A stretch of DNA of 64,000 nt from Botryotinia globosa (lineage: Eukaryota > Ascomycota > Leotiomycetes > Helotiales > Sclerotiniaceae): NCBI GenBank assembly GCA_014898425.1, contig RCSZ01000009.1, forward strand, positions 992,001-1,056,000. Direction: 5' to 3'. Shown here in pieces: positions 1 to 13,834 of the stretch (the stretch's first letter is position 1; each line of letters starts with the position of its first letter). The notes beneath the pieces were generated by a model. It was not told the DNA's origin, ran no database searches, and saw only the letters and a program-made list of their open reading frames with translations. Position numbers and translations under genes: made by a program.

Positions 1-3000
1 ATTCGTTTAGTGCGCCATCTAATCCATGGACTACCTGTTGCAACAGGTTCAAAAGTACGGTGTCCTTGAGTGATACAAGGTTTTCCCAAGACTGAACTGC
101 ATTCAGACGACAAGAGGCTTGCAATTGTTGGATCCAGCCAAAAGATTAAAGCAATCTTAATAAGTGGTGGATTAGACGTGAATCTTGTACTTGTTTCGAA
201 TATTGAAAACTTATATCAAGTCTATCAGTCCTGAACAAAGAACCATGCACTGGAATCAAAATCATGTGTGTCCATTAATGCTACAGTGGTCCAGGTCCAC
301 TACCCCGGATCTGGGTTTGACTATAGTTTGACAACTCAACTGAGATCATCATCTCATATCATCTCAACCATGTAGATCTTTCAATCAGAATAATGGTTGG
401 TTCTTTCAAGTCGAGAAAGTTTATAAATATGCCATAGAGGGTAGAAACTGCACCAAGCTAAAGTTGGGAGGCGTTGATACATGAAGGGGCCAGGACTACA
501 TACACAACGTAATATTAACCCAAATGACTCAAAAGTCTGAAACGAGAGCGTCCAAGATTGCAAGAAACATCTACTCGCCGAAAAAATAGCCACGTAAATG
601 TATCACCTAACTAACATGCGGCCTGAACTACTGAAAATCTGTAGCCAACATAGCAAAGTATTATAAGCCCCACAATAGTCTAGAATTCTTGGCGTTGCGA
701 TAGTTAAGGCGGTGATTGAATGGGGAGTATATCATCAACAAACAGGCAGAAGGAGTAGACGAGGGTTGCCCGCCTTTTTAGATTAAGCCTTGACACAAAA
801 GACCTGGAAACCGAAATTTGAGAATATTTTGATGTTCACTAGCCCTCTAGAATAGAACCATTGCGGTGTCGATCATCTAGACAGTCACTTCGTGGCCAGT
901 TCAACCATATGCTCTATCCTTACAATTGTAGAATAGTAGATTTCACCACAAATACATCATAACCGTTGGAACTTTGACTGGGTATCTTCAGATTGTTTCG
1001 TTATGTTTTAGGGATTATTCTAGTCGCTTAATTTGTTGCCATCTTACCTGTTTCAGACCATGAACTCCATACTGATGGTAGATCTGGGTTCATATGAATC
1101 AAAATCCAACAAAATTAGATGCAGAGCCAAGTATAGAACAAGCTCATGTGCCTTGAAGGGCTATGTTGTCAGACTGTCTCAGAGTCGTAGAAATGATATC
1201 TGACGCTGGTTGGAACCAAGAGCTATTCTCATCCCACAACGTGTTTTCTTCGGAGCATCTCTTTGCTAGTTATGAATAGATCAAATATGATATGAAAGTT
1301 TTATCACATATTTCGCCATAAGTTATAAATATAATCAACCACACACAACGGACAGGAACCCTTCCTTGCGGCACAGCACTAGCTGCAGCTGTCATCGCAA
1401 GCAAAATGTTGTCTTTGTCTTGGATTCAAAATTTATGTCATCTGAATCATGCGAATCTTAATCATATGAATTGTAAACACGTAGATGCTGTTTGTACGTA
1501 TCTTTGAATTGGCCTATCTTGGAGAGACTCCCCTCCTACAGGTGCCGTGTCATTTAGGCTGTGGATCTAATTATCCTTTTATTGTGCCACTTATATCTAG
1601 TGGAGTCTAATGTTCGTACTTAGTACCCGCCTGAGGAAAGAGCAACCTCGTCAAAAAGCAATGATGGTGGGTACGGGTACCAATCTACAAGACGCAGATA
1701 CGAAAAAGGCAATTCACTTGATTCAATACAAAATCGACATGGATTTCACACTTGTGGCCACAGACTTCGAGAGATTGAGGATGATATGTTGAGTTGACTA
1801 TCGATGGAAGGCACATAAAAGCATGTTTCTTTTAGCGCTTTCGCTTTGCGGCCTGGAGGTCTTCAAAGCGGTCGATATGTTCCCACGATTGATATAGGGC
1901 CCAGGAAAGACCACTTCTTTAATCCGTGCGAGTACGTGCTGAGAATAGTACACTGTACAGATCTGGAGATGACGTGCATTTAGTAGTTCATGGGAATTAT
2001 TAAAGGTTTGCACTCAAACGTCACACATGGCGGTTATGATAGATTTTGGGTGGTTGGCGTTGGATTGTAGTGAGAGCGGGGTCCAAACACGTGCATATCT
2101 CGTAACGCTTAGGGACGATGCCGGCGTTTCTGATAATAGACAAATGGTGATGAGAGATGTGCAATAATTTGTTACTTGCTTGTTAATTATTGATTTTGCT
2201 TGATTAAACATATTAAAACTTGCTCAATACAGAAGGTTGGCTTGGCCTTGAGAATATAGCGACATTGAGCTAAAATGGGAATTTCGGCCATGGATAAGTA
2301 GTAGTCGCCAATAGAGGATGATGGGATTTTGATTCCTCCACAATCCAACGGTCACACCGACCAGAAAGTTTGAATCGGTATTTCCGAATTAACGTACATG
2401 GCTCAATGGCCTCCAATTATGAGTTATCTCATATCTTGTATGGATGGTAAGAGGGTATCAGTAGAGATTAATAATGAGCTCACTAGGCTTGGATTGTGTC
2501 ACTGAAATGGTACACCATTAAATGAATATCATTCGATCAGTTACATCCGGCTGCTTCTTCATTGTCAACCATTCTGTTATCGTCTTGTAGAGTCGTAGGT
2601 TTGTCACATCTCAACTTTGGTGGACCCGAGTGTCTAAGTTTGACGGGAAGGAATGAGGCTGGGATGCGGGACTCCGGTTGGTGTCTTCGTACATCGTCAT
2701 TATTTGAATCTTCCAGGAAGAGAGAAGGAATAGCAGGACTACACGGCCGGTTCTGTGAGAGACGAGGGAGACAGGAATGTCAGGACAGGACTTTCAATAG
2801 CTGAGATAGCTGGGGATGGAGACCAAGATCAACAATGCGGTACATCTCATGATCATGACAATCGCATCCATTTGAAAATCGCTTTCAATCCTGCAACCTA
2901 AGACGATGGCGAATTATCTCCGCTTTGTACTCCATAGTCAGGGTACAGTATCAGGGTAACCTCGAGAATTGAAGAAAGCTGCAGTAAGACGGCGAATTAT

Positions 3001-5753
3001 ACCTACGCCTTACACACCATCTTCTTCTTCCACTCAGATATTTTTGTTTCCTCCACATCTGACCACCATCTGACGTGCGTCCTCCTTTCATTCTCACCTC
3101 TTGCGAATCGGCTATGTTGTCGGCGTGCATTCACTGGCTGGATGGTTGGTGATGGCTGCTTAGATTGGGGGGTTATGTATTGCAACCATACCTTCAAAGG
3201 TGTGAGAGAGATTGCCTGTTTTCCTGCCTTGTCATCCATTTCCGTTACGTGGAGCTGGGATTAAAAAGACCTTAAGGTTGTACAGCGTTTCCTGTGGGGG
3301 TATGGGTTATTGAAGGGATTCAGATGGTGGTCAGAGTGCTATTACGGATACACAACGGCTTGCAACCAAAGACCACAGACCACATATTGTTGTATGGAGT
3401 AATCGATGTTCAGTCTATTGAATTTTACCTAGCATATTAAGCACATCAGATCCTAATCCTTCCTGCCTGAAATTAGCAGTTCGGGCGGTGGTGTAAATCA
3501 GGTAATATTACTTGTTGACACTATGAGATATTGGCACATCAAACTATTAATGAAGGAGATTTTGGTTTCGAGACAAGTTCACTCATTTATTTGCTGCGTT
3601 CGGGAGTTCCAAATTTGGAGTGGACATTGGCACTGGGTAGCGGTGAGTTTCAGGGGTCGACGAAGGTTAAACGGTGCCCAGCTAGTAGTTTGCCAGGACC
3701 ATCTGTTCGACATTGCAAGGAGATGGCTAATTGGTAATTATCACCATCACTAGGAATAACCTTCAATTTTGTTTTCTCGGGCGAATAATGGCGGTGTTGG
3801 CGGTAAGAGAGAAGTTATTCTGAAGAGGCAGCTGTAGCCTATGTCAACTTGTGCAATCATAATAGGAGGGCTTGGTTATATGGCTTTGATTGGAAGTGAT
3901 TGTGTGTAGCATTTGTAGCAACTGTCAGTCTAGGTACAACCTGCCATATGAAGGATGATGTCGGGTCCTGTACGAAAGCTGACTGAGTAACTCGCTCAAC
4001 TATTGGGTGAGATGGAGTCTCGGGGCGTTTGACTAAGGCGGATTTTCATCGGAAAGGCTCAATATGTGCGAAGTAGCGATGATTTCAACTTTCGATGAGT
4101 TTGTAGACAACCTTCATTGGTAGGCTATGATATCCATGCTCTGACTAGGTAATTCGGAGATGTCCAGCCTCTATTTTGGCATCTCGCCCTCCTTCGCCCA
4201 GTCACTACTGCCGACTTTATCCATTCTTGTGCATAATTGAAGTATTCCATAAGTGATCAAGATGTGCAGCTTGTGCAAAGAGGCTGTGGGGAAAATTATG
4301 AGTCTGCCACCAAAATCGATGTCAATTAGCTGAACCAATGAATTTGTGTGGATAAGATTCTGCCAACAAATGTGCATTATTGTGGATCATTTGTCAAGTC
4401 ATGAATGAGTAGGTCTGTCTATCGAATATTAATAAGGTCAATTCACGATTTAAGGTATCAAATTTGGGGTCAATTCACTGTGGGTATGGTAGGTAGACTA
4501 ACGTGTGTTAGCTTCACAGTTCTGTTCTTGTATAAATTAAAAATTCTGTTTACAAACATCACCATCAACTTCCAAGTTATACAAACCTAGGAATATCATT
4601 GCCCCAGCGTTTCCCTTTTGCTCATGAGCAAATCAATCCAATACGATCTTAACCACAAACATCAGTCATTTCCGTAGCTGCAGCCTCACTATCGTCGTTT
4701 CCACTTTATGCCGCTCAGATCACTCATTGGGTGATGTTTTACTGGGCTGGGCTCGTATGCGTGGCAAGGGCGCAGTAATGTTGCATGAATTGACGATTAT
4801 TAACTGGAGATCGTCAGGGATTGCGGCCGATGCTAATATTGAATAATTGAAGTCTTCACCAGCATGACCAGCAAAAAGAGCCCAGACAGAAAGAATATGT
4901 AGGAAGGAAAAGGGAGCAAGGGAGTATTCTAAGTTTTGTTCCATGACCAAAGACTGAGGGAACCCCAATGGAACTTCGAAGCCCTATCGAACAATGAGAT
5001 ATAATTATAATCCTGGGTACGTGGCATGATGATTAGCTCGACATATTACTTGAAGAAGAAATTCATGGGTTGAGCAGAATAATCTTTTATTTTTGGACGA
5101 TGATTTACAGAATGACTACAGTACTGGTGTCGTTACTAGAAGGGGGTCGCCTATTTTATTGTAGATCGAAAACAAAATAGTAGCAGAATTCTAATGTCCT
5201 AGAAAGTGTACATCGAGGTGTACATACATTCAAACTAGTCATAAAAATAATAAGCCTCGAAAGATCACCCACGAGGCGATTTTGAGGCAAGAGAAAGTGT
5301 CTCAGATCTTTTTTTTTTTTTTGGGTGTTAGAACTTAGAAGTTAGAACAGCCTTGCTTTTAGTTTTCTCGGGCTCGCACCTCAATCTATCAGTACTTAAT
5401 TGAGTTTAGATCATTTAAATTATTTTTAATTATCAAGGTTGCAAGAAATGAGCTAGTATTTTGAATATATACATGCAATCGGTTCCTCCTCATTATAACC
5501 ATCAAGATACTCATCACTGACTTCACTTCATTTCTTCATTATACTTGCCGTCGCTCAGCTCCTTCCTTTCCCAAGACGACATGCGTAATTACATATAAAC
5601 CTAGCCATCACGCAAAGATACCATTTGGAACCGGAAGTTGCGCCCCGGATCCCTTTTCCTTTACAACTGTTCATCTGTCCCAATTTTTGGTCCATTGGAG
5701 TAGGAGCCCATTGATATCCAGGTCGTTTCCTTTTTCCTTCTTCACTTTCTGCC
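1..5753. other. Gene-free stretch upstream of the kinase
   Basis: No convincing gene is visible. All open frames are under about 85 codons, several begin at TTG or GTG rather than ATG, and none contains a domain I recognise. Base composition is moderate, unlike the AT-rich islands further on. A T-run of about 15 lies near 5310-5325. The last few hundred bases before 5754 are presumably the promoter and 5' leader of the kinase gene. Confidence 0.5.
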
Positions 5754-7187
5754 ATGTTGGATTATAATAGGGAGTTACCACCATGTTTCCCACCAACCAA
5801 AGTTGCTTTTCAAGGCAACCCTCATCACCAATATCCACCATCTCAGGTCAACCCTTATCATACACCATTCTCATCTCACCATACATATCCAACCCCACCT
5901 CCATCACCACTATCATTTGCGATGCCCCAGGATCATAGGATAGGTACAATACTTGGAGAAACTCTATTATTGTCACGAGTCTTAGGCTCAGGAGCCTACG
6001 GAACTGTATATTATGCTCAGGATTTGTCCACTGGAAAAGAGTATGCCGTGAAGGCGCTCAACAAAAGAAATGCCTATGGGCAGCCCTTGGACGCAAGACA
6101 ACGACTTTATCAATCAAGAGAAATAGCCCTGCACTGGAGTGCTTCCGCGCATCCTAACATAGTCTCGATGTATAAGATTCTCGATGACCCGGACTGCACC
6201 TATGTTATCCTGGACTACTACCAAGAAGGAGATCTCTTTTCAAATATTACCGAAGGTGGTAGATATGTAGGTCATGATGCTCTAATCCGGAGCATCTTCC
6301 TCCAAATCTTGGATGCCACGGAACATTGCCACCGCCTTGGAATATACCATAGGGATCTCAAGCCTGAGAACATTCTGGTCGCCAATTCTGGTCATGCCGT
6401 TTGCCTAGCAGACTTTGGATTGGCCACTCAGGAACCAACATCTCGCGATCATGCATGCGGATCTACATTCTACATGTCTCCAGGTAGGCACTATTCATTC
6501 TACTTCCCAATCTTCACATACTAACTGGTTCCACTGTCAGAGTGTCTAGAGCAATCATATAAACCATACAGATGTGCGCCAAACGATGTCTGGTCTCTCG
6601 GAGTGATCTTAGTCAACCTCACCTTTGGAAGAAATCCATGGAGACAAGCCTCATGGGATGATGCCACGTATAATGCTTTTCTCAAAAACCCAGATTTTCT
6701 GAAAACTATCTTGAACCCATCGGACGAGCTTAATCTCATTTTACAAATGATTTTTCAACAGGACCCCGAACTCCGTATCACAGTTCCAGAACTGAGATTA
6801 AGAATACAACAATTGCCAGGTTTCTACGCTTCCTCTTCCCAAGGATCTGGTCGTACACCAACACCGATCATCGGCAATTTAACCAATGACTCTGGATACT
6901 CCACCTCATCTCCTTGTGTCGAAAGTCCATTTCGCTCTTCATCTTCGTCTCGCGACTCTGCTATATATTCCGACGATGGGTGTACCAGCACTCTCAATGG
7001 AATCACCAATTCGACTCGGCCATTACGCAGCACCGACAACTCCTTCCCATATTCTGACAGTCGTGAGAATCGCGATGTTCTTGCCCACGGGCATGTTTAT
7101 TTTGATGGGCTGCCAACACCTTCAGGGTCTTCTCAATCATCTTCAATTTATCCCAAAATTGGAGCGCCTTTTCTAAGGAAGTTTTGA
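5754..7187 (+). CDS. Ran1-type serine/threonine protein kinase
   Basis: Two exons, 5754-6483 and 6541-7187, encode 458 residues. The 57-bp intron has a GTAGGC donor, a TACTAAC branch point and a TCAG acceptor. A Pro/His-rich leader of about 60 residues precedes the kinase domain. Visible are the glycine loop GSGAYGTV (78-85), Lys100 of AVK, Glu123 in helix C, HRDLKPEN (199-206) and the DFG aspartate Asp220. The intron falls exactly inside the SPE motif that ends the activation segment, so splicing restores MSPECLE. After the domain comes a Ser/Thr-rich tail that is probably disordered. The layout resembles the fungal Ran1/Vhs1/Sks1/Ksp1 group, which act in nutrient and cell-cycle signalling; that assignment rests on motif resemblance only. 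Met57 is an alternative start. All catalytic residues are intact. Confidence 0.9.
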
Positions 7188-10176
7188 ATGGACCAGTTGC
7201 GCAACGCATAGAATTCATTGAGAATTCTCATTTCTCAAAAGTCTCACTTATTTTTTTTTGGACCTTAATTTTGGAATTCATTGTATAGTTATTTTTCGGC
7301 CGGGCTGCTCAAAGAGGTCAGGACCCGGTCATTGCATGATTAAAACGAAGAAACGTTGGAATTTCGACCTCGGGTCTTTGGTGCCGGAATCGAGCAGGCG
7401 TTCAAGGCAGGCAGGACAAGCATAGCGGCGGCTACATGCCGATCTACTGGGAGTTGTATTTTTTATCATGACGAAGTGTTTTGGAGTTCCCGGATTTTCT
7501 TTTAACCTATATGGTACTTTCGCTTTATACCCTTTGGGCGGAACATTCCAACGCATAGGACGGTAGAAGGATGGAATTTTCATGTTTGTCTGGCTAGACA
7601 AGCTCTCATGGCAATAAAATACGTTAAAGACTACTTGTAAATAAGCGGTCGGGTTTTAGGATAAGACGGTGTTGGGAAAGAGGAATAGGTATAATGTACA
7701 TGTACATCGATACAGCATCCAATGCATCGGACGGAGTCTTCGCTATACCAACAATTAGAATAGTACAGCGATCTTTGACAAACAAGATTTGTTGCTTGCA
7801 TGTGTGACTCTAACAGTGTATCTTGCGCTTGTGTCCACTCGAAATAAAAAACGGACATTCGATATGCTCGGCGTTACCATCAAAAGTGGAAAGTGTAACA
7901 CCCTCAAATGCTTGTCTTGATAGCCAGATTTACCCGTCCCGCCTACAAATTCACGAACCGCAATGGAAATGACTATCACATAAGAAAGAGACGGGAGAAC
8001 ATGCATGAGCCTAGATTAAGTGTCTGGGCATGGATATGCGGTGACGGGGATCACGATAGTGTGTGGTGATTCATTCCAAGCCACCGTTCGCCTTGATTTC
8101 TTCGAGATGCACGCTTCTGCGCCCGGGAGGGTCAGATGATGCCTTGGTGGTTGACCAATGAGGTATGAGTATTGTGTTTGTGGCGAGGACTATCACGTAA
8201 GTTTCACTTGGCCACTCACTGGCGTTTGCTGATCTGTCGACTATCCCCGAAATGCACGTGCTGTCAGTGCCCCCTTTCTCGGTGAAGCGAAGCCGCTAAA
8301 TTCCCCGCATCCATCTGTGCTCTGCCACGAGTATGTAGTCCTAGCTATATCGAAAGATGCATTGTTCAGTTAAGTAGTGCTCAGATGCTATTTTAGCATA
8401 TCTGACGCTTGTTAAAACTCCCAATCCGACCGTCTTGCACTAACATCATCGGACCGGAGCTTTTGGTGCATCGAGATTCGAGATCTCTCATCCCTGAAGT
8501 GTGGGAGGAAAGTTAAAACAGGTAGGTACATGAGGATGGGGATAAGACGAGAAATTTAGCGTTAGGGAGTAAGGAGCAAGATAAGATGATTATTAACCAG
8601 ATATTCGCGGTGTGAACGGACGATGACGCGAGACTGGTACCAGTGGCACTAACCGATCGTCAGCTATGTAGCCGCACTACGACGGACCAAATGAATTTTA
8701 ATATGAAGTTTCGTCAATGAATACTGTTTTGTTGGACTCAAAAATCAAGTACATTCTCTCGTGCCCTGAAGAGCAAGATCTAAGAGCAAGATCTAAGAGA
8801 TACTATGCTTCAATGCCAAGCCCCTCTAAGCAGCTAGTGAGCCAGCTCACGTGACTCTATCCATCTTTGTTGCATATCTGAAATTGGATACCATGAGTGT
8901 CATGAATGTCTCTCGGCTTTACAAAAGACATAAACATAAAAAGTTAATAAATGCCGTCTGTCAGTGTGACGCCAATCTGAGTCTGGATTCGCCTGTCGAT
9001 CATTCTTCTAGCAGTATGTATTGAGAAATGATATTCTCATTGTGACCAAGATTGATAAGCGAGGAGCGATAACGATATGATTGGATCGTGTGACCGAGCC
9101 AAGTATGAAGTTAGGATTAAAATTTAAAAGCTAGCTATCTACCGTACTTCTCGTTCTTGGGAATCCGCTAGTCCTTTGTTCATGCCCGTCATTCTGTGAC
9201 GCCACATCCGGGTGAATGGCAATGATATAACCTTAATCCACAACTCATCATCGATTTACTTGATGTGATATATGAACCCATCTATATTTGGTTTCATCAA
9301 TGGGTTTCAATTTTTCAGGTAATATTCTGGAAATTCGAGGTCATACCGGAACAAGGATCTACAAAAAACAGCTTTTTTTCTCTCACCATCATGGGGATCT
9401 ACGCTTTTGGATATTCAATAGCTTCTTGAATATGCAATTAGTCCGGGTTTCCATTTCATGCATTTCCCTTGATCCGAATTGACCTTTGGGATGGTATCTT
9501 GATAGTTATGGGCTACAATTTAGCGAGCGTGATAATCATGACCCGGGCAAAGGGTACAAATATAAGGTTAGAATTTAGAGATACATAAGGTATATTGGAG
9601 GGTTTATCACATCAGAATCTTGAAAGAGGTATGTTTTATCATCTCGATACAAGTGAGTGGACATGGCTATGGTGAAAATAGCCGAGAAAATTTTGTTTCA
9701 AGGAATAAATACTCATTTCCATGGTTACAAGTGATCCAAAATGTTGACGTTTAGACATATTTTTACCCAAGACAAATCTTGACCGAGCACATTTCTTGGC
9801 TGAGGTCATGAGAACCTTAACTCCTTTTACACTTTCTTAACATAGTTCGAGCAATCTTCTAGCTCTAGAGCTTAGATTGCCCATTGGAGACGATACGGGT
9901 TACAATACGAGACAATCTTGGAGTGAATTATGAATGATTCAACGTGAGACATTTGAAGACGTGCAACAAATCTATATCCTCTGAACTTCACAACATACAA
10001 TTGGTAAATTCTATAATACTTCGTCAACAAGAAATTTCCGAAGTTTCCGTTTATAAGGTTGGTTGTTGACTGGGAGTTAAGAACCCAATTGATGTGTTGA
10101 GAGCCTACCGCAAGACGCGAAGCTGTGTACGTCACAAAATTCGAATTCGTTAATTGGAGCGAGGAGACTCGACACC
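7188..10176. other. Intergenic stretch without supported genes
   Basis: About 3 kb downstream of the kinase holds only short frames without recognisable domains. A 13-bp unit GAGCAAGATCTAA is directly duplicated at 8771-8796. Nothing else is apparent. Confidence 0.5.
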
Positions 10177-10349
10177 AGTGTAGGCAATAGTATTTCCCGT
10201 ATTTCGTATATAGGTTAGTTTAGTGGTGCGTATCGAATTTTTTCGAAATATGTATGTATCTAGTATTGAATTCAATACCACTGAAAGTATTCAATATCAT
10301 TCAGTTATTCAATATTATTAGCAATATATTGAAATACTGGAATCCAATA

Positions 10350-10694
10350 TCCCCTATACCGCTGAGAATGGGCTCCCTCGCTTAACAGGGTCTTATTGAC
10401 CAATTAGATTATCAAGATTTCTTGAATTTAACTCAATATTTATTTTTATTTTTTGATATAAAATTCAATCAATATTTTATCTATATTAAAACTTCTAATA
10501 TAATAATATATATTAATTCTCAATCTTTTCTTTTTTTTAAAATTATAAAAAATCGATATTTGAAATCAAGATTTAATAATATAAAAAATGTGATTGAAAA
10601 TCCATTAAAATAGTCATTCTATTCAATAAGACTTTATTATTCAAGGTATATCGCACAGACTACTTTTAGAGCCCATTCTCAGCGGTATAGGGGA
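10350..10694. mobile_element. 345-bp TA-flanked MITE, TCCCC family
   Basis: Perfect terminal inverted repeats of 26 bp beginning TCCCCTATACCGCTGAG lie at 10350-10375 and 10669-10694, each flanked by TA. The subterminal sequence (CGCTTAACAGGG, then GACCAAT) matches the element at 48725-50217, so both belong to one family. TA duplication points to the Tc1/mariner superfamily. There is no coding capacity. It is inserted in the 10177-11371 element. Confidence 0.8.
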
Positions 10695-10696
10695 TA

Positions 10697-10813
10697 AAAT
10701 ATATATTCCTATTCAAATTGAATTAGAAATAAGGGGTTTTTATTTAATTTGAAATAAAAAATGGAATAGGAATCTCCTTTTTCTAATCTAATTTGAATAG
10801 GAATGTATATTTT
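10697..10813. repeat. Long imperfect inverted repeat
   Basis: Arms of about 32 bp at 10697-10728 and 10781-10813 both contain TTCCTATTCAAATT in opposite orientation around an AT-rich spacer. It may be a very short MITE or the remaining palindromic arms of the surrounding element. Confidence 0.6.
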
Positions 10814-10847
10814 ATATTGAATTCTAGTATTTTAATATATTGTTATA

Positions 10848-11245
10848 GTAAAACCTCTCTATAAGGATACCGGTTTTTGTAGTTATTTTTAAGGATATAT
10901 AGAGTTATCCTTATATAGAGGTATCCGATTAATCCCGATCTGATAGTAATTGATTTTCGATTAGTTTCGATCGGGTTATATTCCGTGATAATTTCGGATA
11001 TTTTTCTATTTCTATAATATATAACTAAATTCTCTATATAATATTATATTATAGCTCAAATTCTGATGATTTTATTGATTCAATAAGAATATATATAATT
11101 CTGGAATCGGAAATTATAAGGATATTCTTATAAAAAGGTTTTAAGGATATAGGCCTTTTTTAATCCTAAAAATTTTTGGGACCAAAAAAAAATAAGGATA
11201 ATAGAGGTTATCCTTATAGGGGGGATCCTTATAGAGAGGTTTTAC
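10848..11245. mobile_element. 398-bp pogo-like MITE
   Basis: Terminal inverted repeats GTAAAACCTCTCTATAAGGA at 10848 and the complement ending at 11245 are nearly perfect and flanked by TA. The end sequence resembles pogo/Tigger elements (CAGTnnAACCTCT..TATAA), a known family trait. The interior has no open frame of note and contains further internal copies of the AAGGATA motif. It is nested in 10177-11371. Confidence 0.75.
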
Positions 11246-11371
11246 TATAGTATTCTTTAGATATATAAATATATATGAGAGTAATATAACCTTCTTTTTA
11301 TATATACTAGCTGCAATATCAATATGCTAATACACACCGTAGTTTCACTATAGTATACTATTGCCTACACT

Positions 11372-13826
11372 ACTCGACACCAAGCAAGCGAGGGGGCAGT
11401 TTATTCTTCGGAATCATATAAGTATTTACACATTAGAATTCAGACAAACCGAACAACATATTCATGTTTTGGGAGATGTGGTGCAGCTGGAAATTCGAAG
11501 ACACTTCTTTTTTTTTTCTTTTTTTTCATCCTTTTCCGTAGAAATATATGTATTTATTACTGGTACCATTGTTGAATTCAAAGGTTCAGAGAACAGTCTA
11601 GACCAGTTCATCTACATTTTCATTGCAGTAATGCTAGATCAGTTGGCTTAGTAGATTCTTGGACTTCAGATTGCCTTGATGTAGTAGCATTCTATCCTGG
11701 TATTATATTTATTGATGCTATTTTATTCTCATAACCGTCAGTGTAACCCATAAAATGAGCGTATATTCTGCACAGTGATTGTATTTTACTATGAGTTGGT
11801 TCCTTTCAGTTCGACAGCCCAAGTACCATATCGCTTAGCATCGCCAAATCTGTTGGATTTTGATCTGTGACCTAGATAGAATACACATTATTACCACGAG
11901 AATATTCCATAATACCAAAGTACTCTATCTTCCATGTACCGGTAGTATATATCACACTGTGTGTAGACGTATATACTCGATGTTGCAATATCATAGCAGA
12001 CATATACGTATAACTGCCAAGTATAAGTATGCACTATACACATTTCCAGCCTTTTTCTCTACGCTTGCCTGCAAATCTATTCTGAAAAGTCAAGTTTGTC
12101 ATTATTGTTCCACCCATTCCAGGTTTGGTCGCTGTTCGTAACATCATGAAGCATAATGCACATCATCTAGATCCTTATAAGTGCTCAGAGCGCTCTCTCG
12201 ATGAATATTTAGGGTGAATCCAGCCCTATGGAGAAACGGATGGGTTTCTCATATACTGGCAACCAGTAGCCAAAACTCCATTCATTACTGGCTCAGATAA
12301 AATTGAACAGAAGTCCAAGATTTCTGTACAGTCTGAGCGGTCTCGAATTCGGCATTCACACTTCCCAAATATGCCTGAGGCATTTTATATGAGAAGTGTA
12401 GACGCACATGAATCTCACGCTCTCAGCATATCTAAACCCCTACATATCCGCGACTGTCACGCAATGCTAGATAGACCAAAACCCTAATAGTGCAAAGACG
12501 ATCGCACGAACCTTTCCTCACAAGCCAGAGTTATGTTCGAGAACTCAAAATTCTACAATGATGCAACACAGAGGTCTAAGCAGTCCATGTCTCCGAAACC
12601 ATCATAGTTCAGATGGAGGTGGCCGCTGCCAACGGAAATAGCTCGTAACTGAATCTCCGATTCAATAGGTGCCTTCTTCTCAGGTCAGTTCATACGGAAA
12701 TTGTTGAGATGTGCAACAAAACTGGATAATGAAACTTCCAATAGCTTTATTGGCTCTCAGTCTCTCCAAATAACCTCAAGAGTGATTCCCAAAGTGGAGA
12801 AGCCGATCAGTTGAGCCGTCTGTCACTTTAAGCATATCTTTCCGACAGCACCTAGATTGATGACCGGGGCCCTCTGAAAAAGTCAGACATGCATGAGCTT
12901 GTCCAATAGAGAAAATTTTAGGAGGTACCAGCACTTTAGTATGCAGGATATGCATGTTGTTTACGTCTTTTGTTCTTGAAGGTCCATGTAAAAGCGTTGG
13001 AATTATGATTGTTCGTTTCCATGGTCAGAACACTACCCAAGAGCGGGTTATAAATAATGCAAGTCCAACTCCATCTCTACAAATCAAGAAACACCATGTG
13101 TTCAGAATTCTGAACTTCACCAGAAGAAGCAAGAAAAAGCTTCCATAGTAAATAGATGAGATTGAGAATCTCAAAATCCAGAGTATATAAAAACCACTTT
13201 ATAAAGATCCCACTCCGCGAAATCAATATCTTCAGTTCCATTAGATTATTTGGTGTTCAGCGGGCCTGCATCCCAACCCTCCCATATAGGAATATTTTTC
13301 AACCTCGAAAGGCCAGCAGACTGGGCTTGAAAAGGCAGCTATCTCTTGGATAAGCCGCAAGAGAGCATACTTCATATATTGAAGCGAGTATCATCTAGCA
13401 TTATTTTATCCTATTTGGAATCATAACATATAAACATATCTCTAATTATTCTCAAAAGTGCCGAAGCCTTCTTTGTGACCACCTTTTTGGAGATATTCTG
13501 ATGCAGAAAATATAACTATGATCGCCTTCATAATCAAAGATTCACTTGCCTTGTAGATCGAAGAAAGTAAATTCTTCAGCCCAGCAGTTTTGACACCAAG
13601 ATTAAACTGGTTCTCCTGCTAAATCGCTAGAATCATAGCCCTATCAAAGGATGCCTTCTTTTGTATTTCGATAGCAATCAAAATTATATAAAGCTGAATT
13701 TTTTTTGAATATTAATTATAAGCAAATGAATTTTTGCATCCAGACATTAACTCGAAATATTTGAGGGTCGATTTGTTACAGAATTTTGAATGCATGATAG
13801 TTTTAGGCGTGTCAATCTTAGGTTCT
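11372..13826. other. Intergenic stretch between two transposons
   Basis: About 2.4 kb of moderate composition between the composite element and the hAT element. No frame above about 95 codons exists and no domain is recognised. A short minus-strand stretch around 12226-12383 reads as protein-like in two successive frames, but too little remains to name it. Confidence 0.4.
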
Positions 13827-13834
13827 GATGTAGC

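Larger units (their letters stand above)
10177..11371. mobile_element. Mutator-like composite element with 10-bp target duplication
   Basis: The ends are inverted repeats of 17 bp, AGTGTAGGCAATAGTAT at 10177-10193 and its complement at 11355-11371, with weaker similarity further in. The element is flanked on both sides by the direct repeat ACTCGACACC (10167-10176 and 11372-11381). A target duplication of 9-11 bp is characteristic of Mutator-like elements, hence the tentative class. The interior is AT-rich, has no transposase frame, and consists largely of smaller inverted-repeat elements inserted into it. A second inverted pair inside (about 10324-10349 and 10813-10840) was probably contiguous before those insertions. 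It is non-autonomous and decayed. Confidence 0.8.
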
